From positions 2,790,001 to 2,854,000 of the forward strand of contig OY769938.1 of the NCBI GenBank assembly GCA_963669295.1: a DNA stretch of 64,000 nucleotides, read 5' to 3'. Each line of letters starts with the position of its first letter. The stretch's first letter is position 1. A model generated the notes under the pieces. That model had not been told where the DNA came from, searched no databases, and worked only from the letters and a program-made list of their open reading frames with translations. The position numbers were made by a program, and so were the translations under genes. Source of the DNA: G963669295 sp963669295 (GTDB taxonomy: Bacteria > Bacteroidota > Bacteroidia > Flavobacteriales_D > CALLUQ01). Shown piece after piece: positions 34,915 to 45,044 of this stretch.

Positions 34915-36972
34915 TTACTGTGTACTAAGGCTGTCGTTTTCGGTGGCCTTTTTTTCGTCCTGGCTCAACATCCATTTAGCATCAAGGCGCAATTGCTTAT
35001 CGTAAGGAATATTGTTCTCAGCAGCCTTCTTTTGGATGGAAACCGACCATACCGTGTCTTTGTGAATTTTGAGCATGTATCGGGTAATTTTCTCCTCTTC
35101 CTCAAACCAGTGTTCGTCCATCCAATTTAAGCGATTAACCATCCATTCCTTGAGGTACGTTACATTATCGGCATGGGTAGGCCCGGCATAATAGTTGGGC
35201 CAAAAGGTGCCATCTTCTGGTAGGGGCCATTTCATATAATTACGTGCCTGTGCATCCTGTAATAACGCTGCTTGTTCGTCGATAAAAGCAGTAATGGCAT
35301 CGTTGTGCAACGCACCTGCCCGCAGTTCATCCCAGCGGGTGTACAACTGATTTCTAAATGTGGTGTCTTGAGAAAACTTGTTCCACCAAAAAGGAATGTA
35401 CCACATGCTGTTGTATATCCACCCCTCTGGAGTTTGACCTTCAAATTCATCAATGTTGTCGATATGCTGTGATACACCAAGCGCAAAGTTATAGTCCCAA
35501 ACGGGTCCCATGTTTAGTGGGCCGCCACGATCTTTGTACATGTAAGTGCTTAAGCGGTAAGCATCCCCATTTTTTGTCACCTCATTCAAAATCAAATAGT
35601 CGATAAAGGAGGCTGTGTTAATGAAGTTGCGGTAGCCTGTTTCCGGATCTTTATAATAATCGCTGTACAGTGCTGCTTCAAAGCGGGTAACATATTCTTG
35701 TATGTATTGTTTTTGTACAGGCTTGAGTTTGCTCGCTTTAGGGTCGTGGTATTTTAATATGGCTGGCATGGCCTCGTCGTATCGCTTGGGGTATGGCGAA
35801 TCCCAATGCTCATCATTGCCACGATCGGCTTTAATTACATAACCACCTGTTAATGCTTCTCCCGTAGTATCGTTAGGAGTAAGTTCGGCAATGTTAAGTC
35901 TACCGCTGTCTTGCTTTATCTTTTCCATCAAGAGGTATACTCCCTGGTAATTGTTGTTGATCACCAACTCGCAGTATTGGCTTCGAGCAGCATAGTGCCC
36001 CATATCGCCCCATAACTTATACACCAAAACATTGCGCATCATGCTTAAGTCGGCATAGGGGGCGTGCAATATCCAATCGTTTTCGGCAGGCATACCCAGT
36101 AGAGATACATCCACACGTAAGCCCGCAGTATCAAGTATTTTAAAGCTGTATTGCTTTTTAGAGAATGTTTGCGATGTATACCCTCTAATTTCAATGCCTA
36201 TTTGCCCTTCGTAATGATTCAATGGGTCACTAAGATGGTTTTGCTGGCCTTCTCCATTGTAAATAATACCCATGTCAACCGTAATCTTAGGTTCATCCAA
36301 AATAGATTGGTGGTGGGTGTTGATTACCACAATGGGTAGGTTGGAAGAGGTAAAAGTAGTTTGAGGGTCGAAAGAGGCCGTAGGCCGGTCTTCATCATTT
36401 CCATACCTGTTAGAGCTTGTTTTAAGCTCAATGGTAAATGATGTTTTGCTCAAACTCACCTGGTTGAAATCAGGGTTGAGTACCTCAATAGCAATGGTAT
36501 TTTCACCTTGTTGAATAGCGGTAGCCATAGTAGTTTGGTCTACAAAATAGCTGGCAGGTTGCCAGTACTTGCGTATGCCTATCGCATCCGAACCAATGTT
36601 GGGGGTAATGGCACTGCTTATTTCACCCACATCGCGCCGTGCTATTTCTTTGCCATTTAGATAGGCCACAAAGGCTACTTTATAGCCTGTTTGAATAAAT
36701 CCCTGGCTAACTTCGTCGGTATTTTCTACATTGAAATTGCTTCTGATGAACAACCGGTTTCCAGCAATTCGGGTGCTGTCAAATCCTTTGATGTTAACCA
36801 GGTCAATGCCCCAGTTTTCATCGTTAAAATCGGTGTTGTTCCACGTTTCGGGCGGGGTAGGAGCCAACAAGTAACGCCACTCGGAAGTTAGGGCAGTAGC
36901 CGTTTCCCAATGCGGGTTGGACTGGCACCCTAACAATACGGCAACAATGACAATGAATAAAGCCCGTTTCAT
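34915..36972 (-). CDS. CotH-kinase family lipoprotein
   Basis: A 685-residue lipoprotein (VAVLLGC lipobox, residues 1-16). Residues about 25-190 form a jelly-roll/carbohydrate-binding-like region (WRYLLAPTPPETWNN, NRLFIRSNFNV). Residues 215-600 are the CotH kinase fold: IEIRGYTSQTFSKKQYSFKI, WILHAPYADLSMMRNVLVYKL, GVYLLMEKIKQD, GGYVIKADRGND and the metal site GPVWDYNFALG. CotH proteins phosphorylate proteins or glycans outside the cytoplasm. The tail is charged (KKATENDSLSTQ). It is next to a second, larger CotH protein on the same strand. Confidence 0.85.
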   Translation of the reverse strand: MKRALFIVIVAVLLGCQSNPHWETATALTSEWRYLLAPTPPETWNNTDFNDENWGIDLVNIKGFDSTRIAGNRLFIRSNFNVENTDEVSQGFIQTGYKVAFVAYLNGKEIARRDVGEISSAITPNIGSDAIGIRKYWQPASYFVDQTTMATAIQQGENTIAIEVLNPDFNQVSLSKTSFTIELKTSSNRYGNDEDRPTASFDPQTTFTSSNLPIVVINTHHQSILDEPKITVDMGIIYNGEGQQNHLSDPLNHYEGQIGIEIRGYTSQTFSKKQYSFKILDTAGLRVDVSLLGMPAENDWILHAPYADLSMMRNVLVYKLWGDMGHYAARSQYCELVINNNYQGVYLLMEKIKQDSGRLNIAELTPNDTTGEALTGGYVIKADRGNDEHWDSPYPKRYDEAMPAILKYHDPKASKLKPVQKQYIQEYVTRFEAALYSDYYKDPETGYRNFINTASFIDYLILNEVTKNGDAYRLSTYMYKDRGGPLNMGPVWDYNFALGVSQHIDNIDEFEGQTPEGWIYNSMWYIPFWWNKFSQDTTFRNQLYTRWDELRAGALHNDAITAFIDEQAALLQDAQARNYMKWPLPEDGTFWPNYYAGPTHADNVTYLKEWMVNRLNWMDEHWFEEEEKITRYMLKIHKDTVWSVSIQKKAAENNIPYDKQLRLDAKWMLSQDEKKATENDSLSTQ

Positions 36973-36997
36973 GCGGGCAAATTACGCAAAATTTATT

Positions 36998-39900
36998 TTA
37001 GCGAACGTTATTTTGATTGGGTTTACCCGGTGTTCCGGGAGTATTGGATAGGAGCCAATTTTTTACGGCACCATTGTCGCTAATAGGGTTTGTCAACTCA
37101 ATGCTTGCTCCGCCTTCTTCTGGTATGGAGGGCCACGATTCATTGTAGCTCACTTCATCTACCAGCTTTCCACCAGCATTGTATAGCATGATCGTTTCGC
37201 CCGACGACTTGATGCCAAAGCCTGTATTCCCAACATAGTTGGTAATGTGCGGATAGGTTTTTCTAAATTTTTTCTCGCTTTCGCAAAGCACCAGGTAACC
37301 CAGTGGTTGAATAATGGTGCCATGGGGTATGATGAATGTGTTTTTAGCATCGGTATCGGCAAGTTCCCAGCCCGAAAGGTTGATGGGTTGAGCAGTATTG
37401 TTATACAGTTCTACCCAGTCGCCCGATTTATGTGTTTCGGAAGAAAGGTAATTGAACTCATTGATCACTACCCTTGAGCCATAAGGGTAGCCGCCAATGC
37501 TACCGCCACCGCTACCTTTGCCAACACCGGCACCGTATGCGCTGGTATAAAAGTTGCCGTGCGTCGCATCAATAAATTCGGGGTCGCCTTGAACATTGTT
37601 GTTGCCCGGCAATGCTTCTGTATCGCACAACGAGTAGGCAACGCTTAACGATGAGTGCTCATCTACTTGCAATGCTTTTCCTTTTACCCCGGCAATGATG
37701 GTATTGGTTACTGTAGCACTTCCTCCAAGGGGGTAGTCGCTACGTTTGCGGTAGCAACGAATGTTTTCGTTATTGTCGTACAAGGTGTTGTGGTCAATAA
37801 CAGCGGTAGAGCTGTCTTTTACAGCAATGGCCGTGTTACAACGCACAATGAGGTTGTGTTCGATGCGGGTGTTGAAGGTGGCTCCATACTGTTCGGTACC
37901 TATTGAAATGCCTTTGTCGGTATTGTCTTGTAGGATGTTACCACGAATTAAAACATCGCGACAACCATTCAGGTCAATGGCATCGTCGGGCGAAAATTCT
38001 ACAAAGTTATTGAGGATGGCACCATCGTGCACATTGATGTATTCTATAGCATCTGGGGCATTGTAGAAATAGCAATTTTCTACTAAAGCTGAGGCGAAGT
38101 TTACATTGATGCCTTCACCATAACCATTGCTCAGCATCGTGCTGTTGGTAAGCTTGAAATTGCCGTGATGCACCCATATAATGCCCGCACGTTTATCGCC
38201 ATCTACCAGGTTTTTTTGGTCGATGTTGAACCAACAACTATCAATGGTTACATCAGCGTATTTGGAGTTAAGAATGCCTTCTTCAAACCTTACATTGTTA
38301 AAGCTGCAGGGTTGATCGGGGTTCATGAGGTAAAGCCATTCCCACGCATTGGCACCGTATTTGGGCATTAATCGAACAGGTTGCGCATGGGTGCCATTGG
38401 CAACAATCTGGCCGTGTACCATTATTTTTCCACCCTCGGGCAAGCGTACTTCTACCCCTTTTTCGATAACCAATGAGGCATTGCGCCCTACCAACAATTC
38501 TTCACAGTTTACAACGTATGGAGAGGCTGCCGCAGTAAGCACTAGCTTGCCTTCAATTTTACAAGGCAATTCTGTGCCTTGTTTCAGTGTAAATACATTC
38601 TTGGTGTTAAACCCGTCTATGGCATGTTCTCCGTCGGTGGCACTTACCTTCCAGTAGTACTTTCCATCTGTTAAAGGAACTTGTAAGTGGTAAGTGGTGT
38701 CGGTAATGCCGGTGATGGTTTGAGTAGTTAGACTGTCTTCCAACAAAAAGTCAGGGCCGTAATAAAGGGTATAGGCAATTGATTTCCCCAACGGGCTCTT
38801 TGAAGGATGCCATGCAAAGCGAATGTTTTCAGGCACTACCACATCATCCATACGTTCTACACGAAAAGGAGCAGGCAGGTGATCAAATTGAAATTGCAGG
38901 TTGGCCATCTGACGTTCGAAGTAACCACGTTCGGTTTTTAGCTGCTCCTGCCACGCTTTAATGTCATTAATTTTGTCGGTGCTGTCTTCTTGAACCGCTG
39001 TTAATAACACTGTTTCAAGGCTGTCGATGATGGGAGTGATGTAGGCCTCGTTGCAAATGGTTTGATGCAATTCCTTCAACCGGGCTTTGATATCGTTCAT
39101 GATGGGTTCGCACATAAAAGCACGTTCTACCATGGGGTTGTCTGACTCCCAGTTGCTGGAAGTACGATGGTAGGCAAAAGGCATCCACTCGTAATACGAA
39201 ATGCTCTTGTCCATGTCCCATGGAAACATCTCCCACTTTCCAGTACCTCTACTGTCGTGATACATGTAGTAGTTGTGGTAGTAGGTGCTTCCATTGCCCA
39301 ATAGCATGTTGAGGGCAAGAATGTTGACCATTTTGTCGTAATCAAAAGTGCGTTGTGCGAAGTCGTAATAGGCTTCATCCGAAACATTGTTCAGCGCTGT
39401 AATTAAAGCTTCTAAATCGCGAAAACTTTGCTTGGCATTGGTTTTCTTTTCCCATTTGACTTGAATGTCGTCGTGTACGCTAAGGCAGGCACCATCTTTT
39501 GTGGCCTTGTATAGGTTGCCTTTGTGGTCGATGTCGCGTGCTTTTAAAAAGTCTTTATTTACATTCTCTACCATAAGGTAAAGCCCAAGGTATTTCCCGT
39601 TGAGGTACAGTTTTACATGTTCCGACTGGAAGCACACCTGATTGGCTTCTTGCATTAACCGGCTGGAGAGGTATTGACGAATGTAGCTTTTGTCGGAATA
39701 CTCAGCATTAAAGTTGAGCACGTCGGCACCATTTTCGAACGCCAGGGAATCGAATTGTACTTTCAACGACTTCTTAGGGTCTTCGCGCGAGGTATCGCCC
39801 CGTACCCGCATCCTTGTTTTGGTCCATGTTTGGCCATTGTAGGCAATGGTAATAGGGATGTATTGATTGTCTTCGTAATTTTCATACATCCCGGCAAATG

Positions 39901-40033
39901 CTTCCGCATCACATTCAATGTAAATAGATTTGATGGTTTTGGACTCGATAGGGTCGTTGCACTGTGCTAACAGCAGCATTGCACTAGCAATGAGTGCGCT
40001 AATACTAATAAGGTATGTTATCCGGTAGTGCAA
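36998..40033 (-). CDS. CotH kinase / beta-helix / lamin-tail multidomain lipoprotein
   Basis: About 1011 residues. A lipoprotein signal (ALIASAMLLLAQC) leads into a CotH kinase domain (about 20-400: RMRVRGDTSREDPKKSLKV, LGLYLMVENVNKDFL, FPWDMDKSISYYE). A fibronectin-like segment (430-510) follows, then a right-handed parallel beta-helix (about 570-860: NGYGEGINVNFASALVENC, DAIDLNGCRDVLIRGNILQDN). The C-terminal lamin-tail (LTD) domain (about 875-1000) contains VINEFNYLSSE, GDWVELYNNT and INLSGWELAD. No ATG gives a full signal peptide; a TTG at 40033 is the best start, and longer readings would invade the divergent gene. Probably surface-anchored; target unknown. Confidence 0.8.
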   Translation of the reverse strand: MHYRITYLISISALIASAMLLLAQCNDPIESKTIKSIYIECDAEAFAGMYENYEDNQYIPITIAYNGQTWTKTRMRVRGDTSREDPKKSLKVQFDSLAFENGADVLNFNAEYSDKSYIRQYLSSRLMQEANQVCFQSEHVKLYLNGKYLGLYLMVENVNKDFLKARDIDHKGNLYKATKDGACLSVHDDIQVKWEKKTNAKQSFRDLEALITALNNVSDEAYYDFAQRTFDYDKMVNILALNMLLGNGSTYYHNYYMYHDSRGTGKWEMFPWDMDKSISYYEWMPFAYHRTSSNWESDNPMVERAFMCEPIMNDIKARLKELHQTICNEAYITPIIDSLETVLLTAVQEDSTDKINDIKAWQEQLKTERGYFERQMANLQFQFDHLPAPFRVERMDDVVVPENIRFAWHPSKSPLGKSIAYTLYYGPDFLLEDSLTTQTITGITDTTYHLQVPLTDGKYYWKVSATDGEHAIDGFNTKNVFTLKQGTELPCKIEGKLVLTAAASPYVVNCEELLVGRNASLVIEKGVEVRLPEGGKIMVHGQIVANGTHAQPVRLMPKYGANAWEWLYLMNPDQPCSFNNVRFEEGILNSKYADVTIDSCWFNIDQKNLVDGDKRAGIIWVHHGNFKLTNSTMLSNGYGEGINVNFASALVENCYFYNAPDAIEYINVHDGAILNNFVEFSPDDAIDLNGCRDVLIRGNILQDNTDKGISIGTEQYGATFNTRIEHNLIVRCNTAIAVKDSSTAVIDHNTLYDNNENIRCYRKRSDYPLGGSATVTNTIIAGVKGKALQVDEHSSLSVAYSLCDTEALPGNNNVQGDPEFIDATHGNFYTSAYGAGVGKGSGGGSIGGYPYGSRVVINEFNYLSSETHKSGDWVELYNNTAQPINLSGWELADTDAKNTFIIPHGTIIQPLGYLVLCESEKKFRKTYPHITNYVGNTGFGIKSSGETIMLYNAGGKLVDEVSYNESWPSIPEEGGASIELTNPISDNGAVKNWLLSNTPGTPGKPNQNNVR

Positions 40034-40133
40034 ATTACAGATCAATAATATCCGGCAAATATAAAATATTATGCCATGTTTGGAGACAATTGGAAGTGCA
40101 TTAAACTTGCTTGAAATGTTTAACTTCGCTGCG

Positions 40134-41570
40134 ATGAGCAAAACGCTGGTTAAATATGTGATCTTGTCTTTGTTGTTGCTGGTGTTCGCCCTTCCTGCCA
40201 TTCAAAAGGAATTGGGCTTCATGCAGCTTAAGCCATTGGGTGGCGATGTGAACTTAAAGAAAGCCCCTACGCCCACCTGGGATAACTGGTTTGAAGGAAA
40301 GCTACAGCAGCAATTTGAAGGGTATATTGAGGACCACATCGGTTTTCGCAATTTTTTTGTGCGCTTACACAATCAGCTTGATTACAGCTTGTTTGGAGAG
40401 ATTCATGCCAATAAGGTGATTGAAGGCAAGGAAGGCTACCTCTTTGAGCGGGGGTATGTAGAAGCCTATCTGGGGTTGAGCTTTATTGGAAGGGAAGTGA
40501 TTGATGAACGGATGGACAAGCTGGAGTTTTTGCAGCAGAAGTGGGAGGCATCAGGCAAGGAGTTGATTGTGGTGTTTGCCCCGGGTAAGGGTACCTTCTT
40601 TCCGGAATACCTTCCGGAGGCTTACGATACGATTCAAAAATCGATGAGCAACTACGACTACTATTTGCAGCAATGTCAGGAACGCGGCATTCGTCACATT
40701 GATTTCAATAAGTGGTTTGTGGCCATGAAAGACACTTCTCGTTATCCATTGTACCCAAAAAATGGCATTCATTGGAGCGAATATGGGATGGTGCTGGCAG
40801 TAGATTCGCTCATTCACTATGTGGAAGCGTTGAAAGGAATTGATATGCCCGACTTTTCGTGGTGGGGCATGGAAATGTCGGATACTGCCCGATCGGTAGA
40901 TAACGACATTGAAGAAGGCATGAACCTACTGTTTAGAAAAGAGGCTTACCCATTGGCTTACCCCAAGCTGAAGTACGAAAACGATAGCACCAAAGCACAG
41001 CCGGGGTTGTTTGTAGTGGGCGATAGCTATTTTTACCAGGTGCAGCGCCTGGGAGCGATGACACGTGTGTTTGGTAGTAGCGATTTTTGGTTTTACAACC
41101 AAACGATTGATCGTACCGACGATTGGCCCATTAAGCCCAATATGGTGTGCTTGCCCGAAGAGGTGGAGGATAAAGACATCATTGTATTGCTGGCTACCGA
41201 TGCCACCTTATATAAGTTTGCCTATGGCTTTATTGATCGGGCGTATGGCGATTACAAAACAGTAGACGACATTGAACAACGGTTGTTAGGCGATAGCGCA
41301 TGGGTAGCAACAGTGCGAGCCGATTCGGTGAAAAATGCTAGGTTTGCAACAACACTTCGAAACCGTGCAGTAAGAGAATTCAAAGCGGTTACCCGAAACA
41401 GCAAAGAAGATCGATTGCGTTATTTTGAATCAAAAATTCGAGGGAACTCCGATTGGTTTGAAAGTGTAAAGCAGAAAGCAAAAGAACGAGGTGTAACGGT
41501 GGATGAAATGGTGCGGAAGGATGCTGAATACCTCTGGAAAAAGGAACTTGAAAAAGGAGCTAGTAACTAA
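40134..41570 (+). CDS. AlgX/AlgJ-like SGNH-type O-acetylation protein
   Basis: About 478 residues with one N-terminal signal anchor (LVKYVILSLLLLVFALPAI). The body has EDHIGFRNFFVRLHNQLDYSLFG, EGKEGYLFE, VVFAPGKGTFFPEYLP, NGIHWSEYGMVLA and the SGNH nucleophile segment VVGDSYFYQ, as in AlgX/AlgJ/DltD-like proteins that acetylate exopolysaccharides in the periplasm. The usual MBOAT partner (AlgI) is not in the window. The start at 40134 is chosen because the signal anchor begins there; ATGs at 40071 and 40116 are possible. It is the first gene of the block running to 45410. Confidence 0.8.
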   Translation: MSKTLVKYVILSLLLLVFALPAIQKELGFMQLKPLGGDVNLKKAPTPTWDNWFEGKLQQQFEGYIEDHIGFRNFFVRLHNQLDYSLFGEIHANKVIEGKEGYLFERGYVEAYLGLSFIGREVIDERMDKLEFLQQKWEASGKELIVVFAPGKGTFFPEYLPEAYDTIQKSMSNYDYYLQQCQERGIRHIDFNKWFVAMKDTSRYPLYPKNGIHWSEYGMVLAVDSLIHYVEALKGIDMPDFSWWGMEMSDTARSVDNDIEEGMNLLFRKEAYPLAYPKLKYENDSTKAQPGLFVVGDSYFYQVQRLGAMTRVFGSSDFWFYNQTIDRTDDWPIKPNMVCLPEEVEDKDIIVLLATDATLYKFAYGFIDRAYGDYKTVDDIEQRLLGDSAWVATVRADSVKNARFATTLRNRAVREFKAVTRNSKEDRLRYFESKIRGNSDWFESVKQKAKERGVTVDEMVRKDAEYLWKKELEKGASN

Positions 41571-41581
41571 ATAATGGTGCT

Positions 41582-42928
41582 ATGACCGAAGAAATTAAGG
41601 AAGAGAAAACACAAGAAGAAAAACAAAACGACGAGCGCATCAAACAAAAGATGAGCGTGTTCTTTGGTGTTTGCGGACTCATTGGTAGCATTTCATTGTT
41701 GCCTCCTATCTTTAATCGCTACTTTGCTGTTGCTCCTTTATTGGAAAATGAGGTGTCGGGATTGTGGAAGTTTTTCGTTGTTATTTGCGGCATTTCTTTG
41801 TACCTGATTCTTTTCAAGAAAAGAGCGAAGTCGGGATTCATCTTGTTGTTTTTTAGTGTGTTGTTGCTGATTGGTGTAGAGCAGTTTGTGCGGTTGTACA
41901 ACCACTATTTTGCCGACGAGGAAAAGACCGAAAAAATGGCCAAATCTTCGTACGCTACCTACCCCGAATTGATGGCCTACCAGGGGCACCCCTTTTTAGC
42001 ATTTACAGGAATGCCTTCGGTAGCATTGAAAGGAAATGATGCGCTGGGTGGTTTAAAAGCATTCAACAACTATGGTTTTTTGGGTGGTGACTTTGAGGTG
42101 GAAAAACCGAAAGGCACCATTCGTATTGCAACGCTTGGAGGGTCTACCACTGCCAGTGGTTACCCATCGCACATGGAAACCTTTTTGAACGAGCAGTCGA
42201 AGGTAGATAGTGTACAGTATCAGGTATACAACTTTGGGGTTACCTATTGGACCACTGCCCATTCGGCAGTAAACTTCATTTTAAACGTACAGGATTTTGA
42301 TCCCGATTACATTGTAATACACCACGCATGGAATGAGGAAAAAGTGCGCAATACCAAACCCGAGGATTTTCGGGGAGATTATTCGCATGCGTTTAAGTAT
42401 TGGCACGAGCCCGAAATTCCAGATCGATTGCCCATGCGGATGAGCTTAACCTATCGTTTACTGCAAGAAAACTATGGCAGTGTGCCGGCCTGGCAAATGC
42501 TGGAGCCCGCAACTACCATCGACCGCGAAAAAGAACAACCGCCGTTTGAAAATAAGGAGGAGTTAAAACCTTTTGAACGCAACATCAAAACCATACTGGA
42601 TTTGGCAGAGTTGCGTGGCATTAAAGTAGTACTCACTACCCAACCGCACTCTACCGATCCCAACATTCCTGCTTACTATGGGCATCCGGCCATTGATCAG
42701 GGCAACGAAGTGATGCGTCGTATTCGCGAAGAATATCAAGATCGTACGCTATACGTAGACCTGGATAGCATCATGACCGGGCATATGAATGACATGTTCA
42801 AAGACCTTGGACATATGATTCCGAAAGGGGTGAAATTTAAAGGACATCAAATTGGAGAAGTGATTTTAAATGATGCAGAAATGATAAAGATGCCGGTAGA
42901 TACTTTGGTTGTTGATACCATCCAATGA
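41582..42928 (+). CDS. Membrane-anchored SGNH/GDSL hydrolase-like protein
   Basis: A 448-residue protein with a charged cytoplasmic start (about 1-25), two or three membrane helices (28-110) and an extracytoplasmic SGNH domain. Block I is RIATLGGSTTASG, followed by VYNFGVTYWTTAHS, DPDYIVIHHAWNE and a C-terminal D-x-x-H (KDLGHM). Such enzymes hydrolyse or transfer acyl groups on lipids or glycans. It follows the AlgX-like gene by 11 nt and precedes the carbamoyltransferase, the same association seen with GDSL lipases in several carbamoyltransferase clusters. Confidence 0.8.
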   Translation: MTEEIKEEKTQEEKQNDERIKQKMSVFFGVCGLIGSISLLPPIFNRYFAVAPLLENEVSGLWKFFVVICGISLYLILFKKRAKSGFILLFFSVLLLIGVEQFVRLYNHYFADEEKTEKMAKSSYATYPELMAYQGHPFLAFTGMPSVALKGNDALGGLKAFNNYGFLGGDFEVEKPKGTIRIATLGGSTTASGYPSHMETFLNEQSKVDSVQYQVYNFGVTYWTTAHSAVNFILNVQDFDPDYIVIHHAWNEEKVRNTKPEDFRGDYSHAFKYWHEPEIPDRLPMRMSLTYRLLQENYGSVPAWQMLEPATTIDREKEQPPFENKEELKPFERNIKTILDLAELRGIKVVLTTQPHSTDPNIPAYYGHPAIDQGNEVMRRIREEYQDRTLYVDLDSIMTGHMNDMFKDLGHMIPKGVKFKGHQIGEVILNDAEMIKMPVDTLVVDTIQ

Positions 42929-42989
42929 GCAAAAACTATTGCGGTTTCTTGAATTCCTCGTATTTTAGCGCCCCTTATCCTGCATATTT

Positions 42990-44852
42990 ATGAAATTACT
43001 GGGAATATCAGCCTTTTATCACGATTCAGCCGCTGCGGTAGTAGTGGATGGAGAAATAGTAGCTGCTGCGCAAGAAGAGCGGTTTACTAGAAAAAAGCAC
43101 GACGATGGATTTCCTACCCATGCAGTAAAATATTGCCTTGAATATTCGGGGTTGTCGTTGAACGAACTAGACGGCATCGTGTTTTACGATAAGCCTTTGT
43201 TGAAGTTTGAGCGATTGTTAGACAGTTACTACGGCTTTGCTCCTAAGGGCATTCAGTCTTTTTTAAAATCGATTCCTGTTTGGTTAAAGGAAAAGATGTT
43301 TTTGAAGAAGATGATTCGTGATGAACTGAAAGAGATTGATGCTGACTTTGATAAAGGCAAAGCCAAATTATTGTTTCCCGAACATCACCTTTCGCACGCA
43401 GCAAGCGCGTATTATCCTTCGCCCTACGAAGATGCAGCCATTTTAACCATTGATGGAGTAGGAGAGTGGGCCACAGCTTCTTTTTGCCATGGCAAAGGCA
43501 ACAAGATTACCAACATTAAAGAATTGCACTTTCCACACTCGTTGGGGTTGCTGTATTCGGCATTCACTTATTTTTTAGGGTTCCGCGTTAATTCTGGAGA
43601 GTACAAGTTGATGGGACTGGCTCCTTATGGTAATCCCGAATCGGAAGAAGTACAGCGTTTTGTAGAGATCATTAAGAAAGAACTCATTGATATTCATGAA
43701 GATGGTTCTATTTGGTTGAACCAGGATTATTTCAACTATGCAGTGGGGTTGCGCATGGCCCGCGATCAAAAGTGGGAGGCCTTATTTGGGTTTCCACGTC
43801 GTACGCCAGAAACCGAACTGAGCCAGGAACATTGTAACCTTGGACTGGCCATTCAGCAAATTACCGAAGAGGTAGTGATTAAAATGGCCAAAGAAGCACG
43901 TAAAGTAACGGGTTCTCCCAACTTGTGTTTGGCAGGCGGGGTAGCCCTCAACTGTGTGGCCAATGGCAAGTTGATTAAAGCCAATGTGTTCGATAATATT
44001 TTTATTCAACCTGCAGCAGGCGATGCTGGTGGGGCATTGGGAGCAGCGTTAGCAGCCTACCACATTTACTACGACCAACCGCGCGAAGTAAACCCCAACG
44101 ACTCGATGCAGGGCTCTTATCTTGGCCCTGAATATTCTGACATAGATGTGCGTTTGGCAGCCAAGAAGCTTAAAGCCAACTATCAATATTTTGATGAGTT
44201 TGGTGCCCTTGCTAACAAGGTGGCCGACCTTATTGCAGCAGGCAATGCCATTGGCTGGTTCCAAGGAAGAATGGAATTTGGCCCCCGAGCATTGGGCAAC
44301 AGAAGTATTTTGGGCGATGTGCGTAATCCTGAGATGCAAAAGAAGTTGAACTTGAAAATCAAGTACCGCGAGAGCTTTCGCCCTTTTGCGCCTTCGGTAT
44401 TGGCCGAAGATTGTACCGATTACTTCGACCACGATGGGATTTCGCCCTATATGCTTATTGTACAACCGGTAAGTGATAGTAGAAGAAAACAATTGCCCGA
44501 CAACTACCACGAGCTGCCTTTGCGTGAAAAATTATACTACCAACGGTCGGATGTGCCTTCCATAACGCACATCGATTTTTCGGCACGTATTCAAACAGTA
44601 CATAAAGAAACCAACCCTCGTTATTGGGAGCTCATCAACGCTTTTAAGCAAAAAACAGGCTATGCACTGGTAGTGAATACCAGCTTTAACGTAAGAGGAG
44701 AACCCATTGTTTGCACCCCGGAAGATGCTTACCGTTGCTTGATGCGTACGGAAATGGATTACCTGGTAGTGGGCAATTACCTGTTTGATAAAAAGGAACA
44801 GCCCGAGTGGAAAGAGGAGAAAGACTGGAAAGAAGAGTTTGCGCTCGACTAG
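42990..44852 (+). CDS. NodU/CmcH-type O-carbamoyltransferase
   Basis: A 620-residue cytoplasmic enzyme that transfers carbamoyl from carbamoyl phosphate, through carbamoyl adenylate, to a hydroxyl of a sugar or natural product. The Kae1-like N-terminal domain has LGISAFYHDSAAAVVVDG, AQEERFTRKKHD and the metal-binding HHLSHAASAYYPSP. Also visible are LTIDGVGEW, LCLAGGVALNCVANG, QPAAGDAGGALGAA and, in the C-terminal domain, MEFGPRALGNRSILGDVRN and NTSFNVRGEPIVCTPEDA. Complete and of normal length. The acceptor is unknown. Confidence 0.93.
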   Translation: MKLLGISAFYHDSAAAVVVDGEIVAAAQEERFTRKKHDDGFPTHAVKYCLEYSGLSLNELDGIVFYDKPLLKFERLLDSYYGFAPKGIQSFLKSIPVWLKEKMFLKKMIRDELKEIDADFDKGKAKLLFPEHHLSHAASAYYPSPYEDAAILTIDGVGEWATASFCHGKGNKITNIKELHFPHSLGLLYSAFTYFLGFRVNSGEYKLMGLAPYGNPESEEVQRFVEIIKKELIDIHEDGSIWLNQDYFNYAVGLRMARDQKWEALFGFPRRTPETELSQEHCNLGLAIQQITEEVVIKMAKEARKVTGSPNLCLAGGVALNCVANGKLIKANVFDNIFIQPAAGDAGGALGAALAAYHIYYDQPREVNPNDSMQGSYLGPEYSDIDVRLAAKKLKANYQYFDEFGALANKVADLIAAGNAIGWFQGRMEFGPRALGNRSILGDVRNPEMQKKLNLKIKYRESFRPFAPSVLAEDCTDYFDHDGISPYMLIVQPVSDSRRKQLPDNYHELPLREKLYYQRSDVPSITHIDFSARIQTVHKETNPRYWELINAFKQKTGYALVVNTSFNVRGEPIVCTPEDAYRCLMRTEMDYLVVGNYLFDKKEQPEWKEEKDWKEEFALD

Positions 44853-44894
44853 CAACTATAATATTTGTATTAAATTTGTAGTAAAATTTATTGA

Positions 44895-45044
44895 ATGGAT
44901 TTCCTGAAAGACTTATTTAAGTTTCTTACTGCCCGTAAAAAATGGTGGTTGCTCCCGGTAGTCATCGTATTGCTACTCATAGGTGTATTGGTAGTTATTG
45001 GCGGTGGCTCTTCTATAGCTCCTTACATTTATTCGATGTTCTAA
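44895..45044 (+). CDS. DUF5989-type small membrane protein (SxtK-like)
   Basis: A 49-residue protein. It starts MDFLKDLFKFLTARKKWWLLP, continues with one membrane helix (about 20-37, VVIVLLLIGVLVVIGGG) and ends SSIAPYIYSMF. The KKWWLLP and S-x-APYIY-x-F pieces are the hallmark of the DUF5989 family, which is regularly found beside carbamoyltransferases. Its stop TAA directly abuts the ATG of the next gene, so the two are translated together. Confidence 0.85.
   Translation: MDFLKDLFKFLTARKKWWLLPVVIVLLLIGVLVVIGGGSSIAPYIYSMF

Noticed and set aside
40034..40201. Longer start for the large CotH protein
   Set aside because: It would overlap the divergent AlgX-like gene, and the signal peptide begins further in.
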